Shown: positions 1 through 4,832 of the stretch, piece by piece
Layout: each line of letters starts with the position of its first letter
Position numbering within the stretch: the first letter of the stretch is position 1
Virus record (IMG/VR): IMGVR_UViG_3300044491_001634
Location: 1-20,525 of that record
Length of the DNA: 20,525 nt
Direction: 5' to 3' (one strand)
Source: a virus
The notes under the pieces: model-generated
What the model was told of the DNA's origin: nothing
Database searches by the model: none
What the model saw: the letters and a program-made list of their open reading frames with translations, nothing else
Made by a program: the position numbers and the translations under genes

Positions 1-25
1 CCCCGAAAAACTGTCTAACATTTAC

Positions 26-57
26 ACCCCTATTCTTTTGAGTAGGGGTATTTTTTT
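26..57 (+). terminator. Rho-independent terminator of the upstream unit
   Basis: A 10-bp stem (ACCCCTATTC pairing with GAGTAGGGGT, one G-T pair) closed by a TTTT tetraloop is followed by A and seven T residues. This is a textbook intrinsic terminator reading rightward. It would end transcription of genes lying left of the window, so the TerS-TerL genes probably need their own promoter in the following non-coding stretch. Confidence 0.85.
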
Positions 58-358
58 AGCTTTATGATTACAAACAGTACAAACAATATACGTACGGCTT
101 TCATATTTCCGTTCTAAGGGCTTTAAATATACTAGGGGTATGAATACACCCCGGAACTCGTTAGAATCAAAATTTGATAGGTTAGAATGCAAAAGGGGGG
201 TATAGTGTTAAAATGGGTTGGGTGGGGGGCGGAATACCCTCCCTCCCGCAAAAACTAAATTTTCATCAAACCCTGTCAATGTTGGATTTCTACGTAGGAT
301 ACTTGCTTTTTGAGAAATTTCTACGTAAGGTGTGTAAACTACAATAAATTTCTACGTA
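58..358. other. Non-coding region upstream of the terminase genes; candidate promoter/packaging-site region
   Basis: About 300 nt without a credible gene. It holds G-runs at 135-138, 195-200, 215-217, 220-222 and 224-229, a small inverted repeat (GGGGT at 135-139 with ACCCC at 148-152), a GGGTAT/ATACCC pair at 198-203 and 234-239, and three spaced repeats at 286-358. I see no exact TAnnTTTG or strong sigma70-like promoter. Phage cos or pac sites usually lie in or next to the small-terminase gene, and the main promoter of the packaging genes would also be expected here. Assigning either role to this stretch is inference. Confidence 0.5.
286..358 (+). repeat. Three direct repeats of ATTTCTACGTA at exact 31-nt spacing
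   Basis: The 11-mer ATTTCTACGTA occurs at 286-296, 317-327 and 348-358. Copies two and three share a longer 14-mer (AAATTTCTACGTAA at 315-328 and 346-359). The start-to-start distance is 31 nt both times, close to three turns of B-DNA, so bound proteins would sit on the same face of the helix. The core contains the palindrome TACGTA. The last copy ends directly at the ATG of the next ORF. Possible roles are binding sites for the small terminase (like the R sites of lambda cosB), an operator, or origin iterons. Confidence 0.8.
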
Positions 359-532
359 ATGACGTGGCACAAGAAGTCGAGAATCGAGTCAAAAGAGGAG
401 CTAATAGAGGAGATTAAGGTGGTCATCGAGTGCTTGCACGGGATACCATCAATGTCTGATAAGCTGCCTAATTATATATATAACCGCATAGAATCCATTA
501 TAGAGTATGTCAAAGAAAAAGGCTGGGACTAA
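359..532 (+). CDS. Small hypothetical protein upstream of TerS (57 aa)
   Basis: An ATG-initiated ORF of 57 codons (MTWHKKSRIES... to ...YVKEKGWD) ending at a TAA inside the TerS gene, which it overlaps by 26 nt in another frame. The protein is charged, rich in Lys, Glu and Ile, and looks largely helical; no motif is recognised. Its start codon directly abuts the third ATTTCTACGTA repeat, so either the mRNA leader contains that repeat or the message is nearly leaderless. Overlap with TerS suggests translational coupling. It could be a chance ORF, but it fills an otherwise empty stretch and has a protein-like composition. Function unknown. Confidence 0.5.
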   Translation: MTWHKKSRIESKEELIEEIKVVIECLHGIPSMSDKLPNYIYNRIESIIEYVKEKGWD

Positions 533-1082
533 CGAGTTTAGCCCTGAAGAAAAGGTGGCTATTCTGAGGGAGATTGAGGTGATGGGCAACGTGTCCAAAG
601 TGGCTGAGAAATGGGGAGTGTCTAGACAGTCCATATATAACTGGCAAGCTCAGAGAAGAAACCTTGATGAGGAGATAATGATAAGGGAGCAAGCTAAGGA
701 CGTTGTAGCACGCTCAAAATTCGACCCAGAGCTCCTAAAAGACCTTGAGCAGTACCGTAACACTCTTCAGTTCATTGGGACGCTAGAGGAGCGAAAAGAG
801 AAGATGTCGGCTAAAGTAGAGTTCATGCTCATTAAGATTACGACCCTATTAGAGAATCATCCTGACCTAGATGAGATTCACCCGAAGGACTTGAGCAAGA
901 TAATGAAGGATTTGCATGATGTCCGTAAAGAGCTGAGTAATGAACCGACCATTATTATTGAGTACAAGAATAAGCTGAGGGAGCAGACCCTTCAGGTGCT
1001 TCAGGACTTCTTGGACTTAGACCAGCTAAAAGAGTTTGCGCATAGGATGGAAGCAATCGAAGCGGACTACGAGGTTTTATGA
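507..1082 (+). CDS. terS: Terminase small subunit (TerS), putative
   Basis: A 191-aa protein. The N-terminus (about residues 10-50: FSPEEKVAILREIEVMGNVS then KVAEKWGVSRQSIYNW) is a helix-turn-helix of the type found in small terminases and transposase N-termini. The middle and C-terminal parts are highly charged and helical, with probable coiled coil around residues 80-190, fitting the oligomerisation region of TerS. TerS binds the packaging site and regulates the large subunit's ATPase and nuclease. The position upstream of a recognisable large terminase supports the call, although four small ORFs intervene before TerL. The ATG at 507 lies inside the preceding ORF; the stop overlaps the next start (ATGA at 1079-1082). 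An unrelated HTH regulator remains possible. Confidence 0.7.
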   Translation: MSKKKAGTNEFSPEEKVAILREIEVMGNVSKVAEKWGVSRQSIYNWQAQRRNLDEEIMIREQAKDVVARSKFDPELLKDLEQYRNTLQFIGTLEERKEKMSAKVEFMLIKITTLLENHPDLDEIHPKDLSKIMKDLHDVRKELSNEPTIIIEYKNKLREQTLQVLQDFLDLDQLKEFAHRMEAIEADYEVL

Positions 1083-1204
1083 AAAAGTTAGTACCGATGT
1101 GTATTGTCGTATTGACCGAGTTTATAGGGTGCTTTATCTTGTGCGCATCCTGTAACTCCTTAACGACAGACCCATCGACAATCTACAACTTAATCTGTTC
1201 TTAA
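1079..1204 (+). CDS. Small membrane/lipoprotein-like protein (41 aa), possible outer spanin
   Basis: A 41-aa ORF with ATGA overlap to TerS and TAATG overlap to the next gene. It starts MKKLVPMCIVVLTEFIGCF and continues ILCASCNSLT: a basic N-terminus, a hydrophobic stretch (residues 4-24) and a cysteine at 25 preceded by Ala-Ser, which looks like a lipoprotein signal peptide, although the lipobox is imperfect (Cys rather than Leu at -3, and a Glu in the hydrophobic run). The short polar tail after the cysteine fits Rz1-type outer spanins, and in T7-like phages Rz/Rz1 lie between TerS and TerL. The tight overlaps on both sides support expression. The spanin role is inference. Confidence 0.5.
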   Translation: MKKLVPMCIVVLTEFIGCFILCASCNSLTTDPSTIYNLICS

Positions 1205-1584
1205 TGAAGATGAAGTTATTACGCCTACGTCAGGTATGGATGTACTCTGACAATCAACCAACGGAGATTATCCTTGCGCTGGCTAATATCTTTCTGGTTC
1301 CTTTTGCGTTGAGTATGGAGGTGGGAACGGGACTGTTTCTTTCTTTGATACCTGCTGTGTCAGGTGTTCATCAAATAATTTGCGTGGCTTCTGACGAGAT
1401 AAATTGTAGAGTGCGAGCCTCTATGATTTGTTTGGGTATATACCTAGCGTCAGCGGTTATGTATCTAATCACCATAGGCTTCCCTAGTCCAACACACTAT
1501 GGGTGGCTTCTATTTATAATCGCAGCTTTCGGTAGTATGTCCAGATTATCGAGAGAAAAAATATATAAAAACAAAAATGGATAA
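1204..1584 (+). CDS. Polytopic membrane protein (126 aa), possible holin
   Basis: About four hydrophobic segments are visible: near residues 20-38 (TEIILALANIFLVPFALSM), 42-63, 72-93 and 99-113, with a basic N-terminus (MKMKLLRLRQVW) and basic C-terminus (SREKIYKNKNG). This is an inner-membrane protein. Its location in the TerS-TerL interval, between a lipoprotein-like and a membrane-anchored coiled-coil protein, suggests lysis (holin or antiholin), but no holin family is recognised and no endolysin gene is in the window. Start ATG overlaps the previous stop by 1 nt, and the end overlaps the next gene by 8 nt. Confidence 0.65.
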   Translation: MKMKLLRLRQVWMYSDNQPTEIILALANIFLVPFALSMEVGTGLFLSLIPAVSGVHQIICVASDEINCRVRASMICLGIYLASAVMYLITIGFPSPTHYGWLLFIIAAFGSMSRLSREKIYKNKNG

Positions 1585-1888
1585 CATCACGCAAATTGTT
1601 ATTACGCTCGCAACCGTACTGGGCTCCGCTGGGGTCTGGAAGTTCTTTGAAGCTAGGCTTAAGATTAGAGCTGAGCAGAGAGAGAATGAAACCAATAATA
1701 GCGACACGATTCAGTATCGTGACGACCTAAAGAACAGGGTTCGTAACCTTGAGAACTTATTGGAAGAGTCATCCGATGAAAAGGATGAGTTGCGAAATCA
1801 AATATTAAAGCTGACAGAGGAAGTATCTGCCCTGCGGATTAAAGTTGAATTCTTAGAGAAGGAGAATGAAAGACTCAAGCTCAAATAA
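1577..1888 (+). CDS. Membrane-anchored coiled-coil protein (103 aa), possible inner spanin
   Basis: Residues 4-24 (ITQIVITLATVLGSAGVWKFF) form one N-terminal membrane anchor; the rest, about residues 30-103, is a long charged heptad-rich coiled coil (NLENLLEESSDEKDELRNQI, then KVEFLEKENERLKLK). One membrane span followed by a periplasmic coiled coil is the architecture of Rz-type inner spanins, and also of some phage holin-like proteins. The place between TerS and TerL matches T7-like spanin genes. There is no sequence motif to prove the role. It overlaps the preceding gene by 8 nt. Confidence 0.65.
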   Translation: MDNITQIVITLATVLGSAGVWKFFEARLKIRAEQRENETNNSDTIQYRDDLKNRVRNLENLLEESSDEKDELRNQILKLTEEVSALRIKVEFLEKENERLKLK

Positions 1889-1985
1889 CTTTAAGTGCGT
1901 TGGTCAAGTAGCCACTGGTAAGCGTTGTAAAGTGCAGTGCAAATTGTGCAAGCAGGCGTATGAGCCAAAAACAGAAAAAGAATAA
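1866..1985 (+). CDS. Four-cysteine mini-protein (39 aa)
   Basis: An ATG-initiated ORF that bridges the 71-nt gap between the coiled-coil gene and the TerL ATPase gene, overlapping the first by 23 nt and the second by 26 nt. It encodes MKDSSSNNFKCVGQ... with cysteines at residues 11, 21, 25 and 28 (CKVQCKLC at 21-28), a spacing that could bind one zinc ion. Similar tiny zinc-knuckle proteins are common in phages. It could be a chance ORF; the regular cysteines and the pattern of overlapping genes around it favour a real gene. Function unknown. Confidence 0.4.
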   Translation: MKDSSSNNFKCVGQVATGKRCKVQCKLCKQAYEPKTEKE

Positions 1986-2775
1986 CTGGTCTGATTTATT
2001 AGTCAACATAGTAGGACACGAGCCACCCCCTGACTCGCTAGACCTGCGTAATTCTTTTATCGAAAACTGTCTAGCTGACCAAGACGGTTTTAAGGTTACC
2101 CAAGCTGAGATTCATCACACGATGCAGAAGGGTATCTATGACTGGGAGCAGCAAGCCCTATCCAAGAACGCTCGCCTTAATGGATTGATTAGAGCGCCCT
2201 ATAACACGGGTAAGTCCCAACAAGTTCCTATTGGCTTGTCAGCATACATGACCACAAGAAAGCACGAGCTGGAAACGTTGATTGTATCTGCGGACGGTGG
2301 CATCTCTACGAAGAGAATACTGTCCCTAAGAGCCTTGTTCATGAGTGATATGTATAGGTACTGGTGCAGAGAGCACAACTTTAACCCTGTTGAGTTTGAT
2401 AGAACGGATACAGGCTCTACGCAGCGCATCATCGTTAAGAGCCGTAACCGCACAGGTAATCCCACGTATGAGGCGTATGCCGTCCTCACGCAAACCACAG
2501 GTCAACGAGCTGGCGTACTCATTCTTGATGATGTGTGCAATGACGAAGACAGAATATCTACGGCTCGTAGGGAAACGGTGTGGAACAAGGTATCGAACAC
2601 ATGGATTAAGCGTGTACACGATAAAGGTATTGTTTTGAGCGTGTGTACACCATACCATCCTAATGACGCTAACAGCCGTCTGATGAAATCGGGCATTTTT
2701 AACGTACTGCAAATATCGGTAAAAGAAGATAAGACTGGTTACAAGGTCGAGGAGTGGAACAACTTTGAAAAGTAA
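1960..2775 (+). CDS. terL: Large terminase, ATPase domain as a separate protein (split TerL N-part)
   Basis: 271 aa with the motor half of a phage packaging ATPase. Visible motifs are a Walker A-like P-loop at residues 79-86 (APYNTGKS), a Walker B at 175-181 (GVLILDD, catalytic acids D180/D181) and a coupling motif around 227-236 (SVCTPYHPND). The chain stops soon after the ATPase fold, whereas a normal TerL of about 450-600 aa continues into an RNase H-like nuclease. That nuclease is encoded separately at 3524-4309, with two foreign ORFs between. All ATPase motifs look intact, so the pair probably works in trans. It would power DNA translocation through the portal. The stop overlaps the TTG start of the next gene by 11 nt. 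Confidence 0.85.
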   Translation: MSQKQKKNNWSDLLVNIVGHEPPPDSLDLRNSFIENCLADQDGFKVTQAEIHHTMQKGIYDWEQQALSKNARLNGLIRAPYNTGKSQQVPIGLSAYMTTRKHELETLIVSADGGISTKRILSLRALFMSDMYRYWCREHNFNPVEFDRTDTGSTQRIIVKSRNRTGNPTYEAYAVLTQTTGQRAGVLILDDVCNDEDRISTARRETVWNKVSNTWIKRVHDKGIVLSVCTPYHPNDANSRLMKSGIFNVLQISVKEDKTGYKVEEWNNFEK

Positions 2776-3193
2776 AACGTGTAATACGTGTCATATCTCT
2801 AAGCCTCTATCTGAATTTAACAGGGACAATCACGCATCGGATGGTCACAGGAGTCGTTGTAGTAAGTGTAGAAACAAATCACGAAGAGAAACAGAAAAGA
2901 AGAAATATAACTACAAAGTATTTAGAGGGATGGTCTACTGCGTTGAGTGTGAAGGTTTTTATAAGATAGGAGTAACATCGTATGGTATTCGTAAACGACT
3001 TCAATCAATACAAACGGGTAACCCATTTGAGGTAAAAATTGTTTGGGTCAAGCGCACGAATAACGTAGGTAAATACGAGCGCACGATTCACCAACAACTA
3101 AAAGACAGCCACGTAAGGGGTGAGTGGTACGCCATTCCTAGAGTCTTAGCCCTAGAACTTAAACATATAGTAACGCACGATGAAGAAAGCTAA
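2765..3193 (+). CDS. Zinc-ribbon + GIY-YIG (T5orf172-like) endonuclease inserted in terL
   Basis: 142 aa, probably starting at TTG 2765, because the conserved cysteines lie just downstream of it. N-terminal zinc ribbon: CNTC (residues 6-9) and CSKC (32-35). The C-terminal domain, about 55-135, matches the T5orf172/MUG113 branch of the GIY-YIG nucleases: VYC...FYKIGVTS (57-72), R77 as candidate catalytic Arg, the SIQTGNP segment (81-87), E105 in KYERTIHQQL as candidate metal-binding Glu, and RGEWY (118-122). Such proteins are often mobile (homing) endonucleases, with the zinc ribbon giving DNA contact. The location between the two halves of the large terminase fits a selfish insertion. It overlaps both neighbours (11 and 14 nt), so it is expressed with the packaging genes. 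Confidence 0.75.
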   Translation: MKSKTCNTCHISKPLSEFNRDNHASDGHRSRCSKCRNKSRRETEKKKYNYKVFRGMVYCVECEGFYKIGVTSYGIRKRLQSIQTGNPFEVKIVWVKRTNNVGKYERTIHQQLKDSHVRGEWYAIPRVLALELKHIVTHDEES

Positions 3194-3527
3194 AGTAATA
3201 ATGTACGCTCGTTTTGGGGTGAACGTAGAACAAGATGAGATAGACTACATAAAAACAAAGATGGAAGAGTTCTTAGAGATGATAGAGGCTGAACTTGTTG
3301 GTCAGAAGTGGGAGATACTAGCAAAGAATCAAAACTCTAAGGTGATATACGAAATTATAAAGCAATGCAGTAAAAATGGATGGGCAATCTTAACATACGA
3401 CCTTAAAACACTACACCAGCACCATTCAGGTGCAATGTCCTTAATAGCGGAGGGTGACGATGTTGGTGTGCCCGTTTATTTCATTGATGGAGGCGCTGTA
3501 ATGCAAACTTTATTTAGCAGGATATGA
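3180..3527 (+). CDS. Degenerate serine-recombinase-fold protein (resolvase-like, 115 aa) inserted in terL
   Basis: The layout follows the N-terminal catalytic domain of serine resolvases: an opening strand KVIMYARFG (residues 5-13) where active enzymes have Y-x-R-V-S, a helical stretch, GQKWEIL (41-47), then GWAILTYDLKTLHQ (67-80) in place of the usual strand ending K-L-D-R-L-S-R, and GVPVYFIDG near the end (96-104). The nucleophilic serine position holds glycine (G13) and the Asp-Arg of the second motif are missing, so recombinase activity is unlikely. There is no DNA-binding tail. It overlaps the GIY-YIG gene by 14 nt and the TerL nuclease gene by 4 nt (ATGA). It may be an accessory of the insertion, an adaptor, or an unrelated Rossmann-like protein. 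Confidence 0.5.
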   Translation: MKKAKVIMYARFGVNVEQDEIDYIKTKMEEFLEMIEAELVGQKWEILAKNQNSKVIYEIIKQCSKNGWAILTYDLKTLHQHHSGAMSLIAEGDDVGVPVYFIDGGAVMQTLFSRI

Positions 3528-4309
3528 GAGAACCAGATAAGGTCTGGGACATTCCCCTATGGGAAACCAATCACAGTAAACAACGGCTACTCCAAGAGGA
3601 AGCGATGGATTTTCTGTCGTATAAGTTGGGGTACGAAATGAGCGAGGAAACAGATGACCCAACGAGAAAGGCTTACAAACACTTTGATGGATACAATCAC
3701 TACCCTGATGGCAATCTTACGGCTCTCGATTACGATAGTGGTCATCCTGTCTGGCTTTGTGCTGATTTCAACAGGTCTCCTCATTGTTGGGCTCTTCTCC
3801 AAGTTAAAAGAGCTCGTAATGGTCTTAAGCAGTATGTTATTTTCGATGAAATCTTCTCGAAAGAAGCTCTAACTACCGAACAAGCCCTAAAAGCAGTAGA
3901 ATTACTAAGAAAATGGGGTATTTCGAAGGTTTTATTAGCTGGAGACAATACTTCCAACCAAAAAAGTGGTAATTATGGTCGTGTAGGCAAAAACGATTGG
4001 GATTACGTGCGAGAAGTGTTTGATGAACACGACATTTCGTATAAAAACGAGCTAGACATCCAAAATCCTAAGCGAAAGATACGTGTAGACAAGGTAAACA
4101 ACGTAATTTACGCTGGAACCAATGGAGAAAGGCGTTTGTTAGTCAATACTCGCTGCGAACACGTCATAAAGGACTATATGTACTCCATAGTTGATGACAA
4201 AGGGCTAAAAATAGACAATGGAGACAGGGGACATATGTCGGATGCGACAGATTATGCCATTTGGCGTAATGAGCGAGGCAGTAATGCCCCCATGTATGTG
4301 CTCCGCTAG
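3524..4309 (+). CDS. terL: Large terminase, nuclease domain as a separate protein (split TerL C-part)
   Basis: 261 aa holding the RNase H-like nuclease of a phage large terminase. Candidate metal-binding acids are visible in order: D81 in CADFNRSP, D141 in LLAGDNTS, and D240/D243 in HMSDATDYAIWR, with D108/E109 (FDEIF) between. This is the typical D...D...D pattern of TerL nucleases. The N-terminus (VWDIPLWETNHSKQRLLQEE) corresponds to the linker that normally joins the ATPase to the nuclease, so the break falls at the domain border. The ATG overlaps the preceding stop (ATGA), suggesting re-initiation. It would make the cuts that start and end packaging, in partnership with the ATPase protein. 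Confidence 0.85.
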   Translation: MREPDKVWDIPLWETNHSKQRLLQEEAMDFLSYKLGYEMSEETDDPTRKAYKHFDGYNHYPDGNLTALDYDSGHPVWLCADFNRSPHCWALLQVKRARNGLKQYVIFDEIFSKEALTTEQALKAVELLRKWGISKVLLAGDNTSNQKSGNYGRVGKNDWDYVREVFDEHDISYKNELDIQNPKRKIRVDKVNNVIYAGTNGERRLLVNTRCEHVIKDYMYSIVDDKGLKIDNGDRGHMSDATDYAIWRNERGSNAPMYVLR

Positions 4310-4359
4310 TTGATACTCTTGCCATAATTGCGTCAAACTTATGGCTGAATTACGATAAA

Positions 4360-4386
4360 ATTCAATACCTTACTTTAGTATTGAAT
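4360..4386. repeat. Perfect 9-bp inverted repeat upstream of the 4418 gene
   Basis: ATTCAATAC (4360-4368) and GTATTGAAT (4378-4386) flank a 9-nt centre. It lies in the only gap (81-108 nt) between the terminase and portal groups. No T-tract of terminator length follows, so an operator or an mRNA hairpin is more likely than a terminator. The right arm overlaps the -33 element of the promoter candidate listed next. Confidence 0.6.
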
Positions 4387-4412
4387 CTTTATGGAATATA
4401 CGTATATTTTTG
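4380..4412 (+). promoter_or_regulatory. Candidate Bacteroidota-type promoter (ATTG, 21 nt, TAnnTTTG)
   Basis: TATTTTTG at 4405-4412 matches the Bacteroidota -7 consensus TAnnTTTG exactly, and ATTG at 4380-4383 sits 21 nt upstream where a -33 TTG/TTTG element is expected. Transcription would start near 4418, at or next to the ATG, implying a very short or absent leader. The match is short and could be chance; its position in a rare intergenic gap and beside an inverted repeat makes it worth listing. Confidence 0.35.
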
Positions 4413-4417
4413 ACACC

Positions 4418-4702
4418 ATGAGTAGCAAAAAAGACCCAAAACTTACAAGGTACGGAGTAAGTGGCTATAACAAGCCTAAACGGACTCCGAGTCATCCTAC
4501 TAAGTCTCATATTGTAGTAGCAAAAGTGGGCAACAAAGTAAAGGTCATACGCTTTGGTCAACAGGGTGTATCAGGTGCGGGCAAGAATCCTAAGACCGAA
4601 GCAGCAAAGGCTAGGCGTAAATCCTTCAAGGCTAGACACGCAAAGAACATAGCCAAAGGGCGTATGTCAGCAGCGTATTGGGCGGATAAAGTAAAATGGT
4701 AA
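4418..4702 (+). CDS. Small basic conserved phage protein (DUF6321-like)
   Basis: 94 aa from ATG 4418 (MSSKKDPKLTRYGVSG...); an in-frame ATG at 4391 would add nine residues, but the conserved family begins at the S-K-K-D-P-K-L segment. Strongly conserved-looking blocks are KPKRTPSHPTKSHIVVAK, VIRFGQQGVSGAGKNPKT, KARRKSFKARHAKNIAKG and the end SAAYWADKVKW. From memory this is a family found in many tailed phages of marine and enteric hosts (DUF6321), with no function that I know of. It is very basic, so nucleic-acid contact is plausible. It lies between TerL and portal, suggesting a packaging or head role. Confidence 0.8.
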   Translation: MSSKKDPKLTRYGVSGYNKPKRTPSHPTKSHIVVAKVGNKVKVIRFGQQGVSGAGKNPKTEAAKARRKSFKARHAKNIAKGRMSAAYWADKVKW

Positions 4703-4712
4703 TAACAGTATT

Positions 4713-4832
4713 ATGCCTCTTCAGCGTGGTTCTTCACCGAATATTATTCAGCAAAACATTCGACAACTCATCAAAGAGGGTTATACGAGGCAACAAGCCG
4801 TCGCTATAGCCCTACAATACTCAAGAAAGTAA
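4713..4832 (+). CDS. Small phage protein with MPLxxGSS start and QAVAIAL motif (39 aa)
   Basis: ATG at 4713, stop TAA overlapping the portal start (TAATG at 4830-4834). The protein begins MPLQRGSSPNIIQQNI and ends GYTRQQAVAIALQYSRK. This closely resembles a family of about 40-aa proteins found next to terminase or portal genes in many phages (pattern MPL-[KR]-x-GSS...I..NI..L...G....QA.AIAL...). The role is unknown to me. The 1-nt overlap with the portal gene suggests coupled translation. Confidence 0.7.
   Translation: MPLQRGSSPNIIQQNIRQLIKEGYTRQQAVAIALQYSRK

Noticed and set aside
140-205. 21-codon ORF in the upstream non-coding region
   Set aside because: Too short, spans G-runs and an inverted repeat, and has no protein-like features.
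286-358. Resemblance of AATTTCTAC to the Cas12a CRISPR direct-repeat end
   Set aside because: The Cas12a repeat needs TCTAC, a short loop and GTAGA to form its hairpin; here TCTAC runs into GTA without loop and complement, the unit is only 11-14 nt, and the 17-20 nt between copies is too short for spacers.
2345-2638. Second + strand frame (97 aa) inside the TerL ATPase gene
   Set aside because: Lies wholly within the motif-bearing frame, with biased Arg/Ser/Leu composition typical of a shadow frame.
2199-2712. Minus-strand ORFs of 99 and 128 aa across the TerL ATPase gene
   Set aside because: They are antisense to a gene with clear Walker motifs and show no coherent domain; the same holds for the other minus-strand ORFs in the window.
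2765-3527. Group I intron or intein interrupting terL
   Set aside because: An intein would keep one reading frame, but the ATPase ORF stops and the nuclease lies in another frame. An intron would need room for a ribozyme core, whereas the insert is coding throughout and its ORFs overlap both terL halves. RNA splicing cannot be fully excluded without RT-PCR.
3180-3527. Active integrase or resolvase indicating a lysogenic phage
   Set aside because: The active-site serine and the D-R pair are missing and there is no DNA-binding domain, so it is not evidence of integration.
4360-4386. Terminator after the TerL nuclease gene
   Set aside because: The stem is A/T-rich and is followed only by CTTTATGG, without a T-tract.
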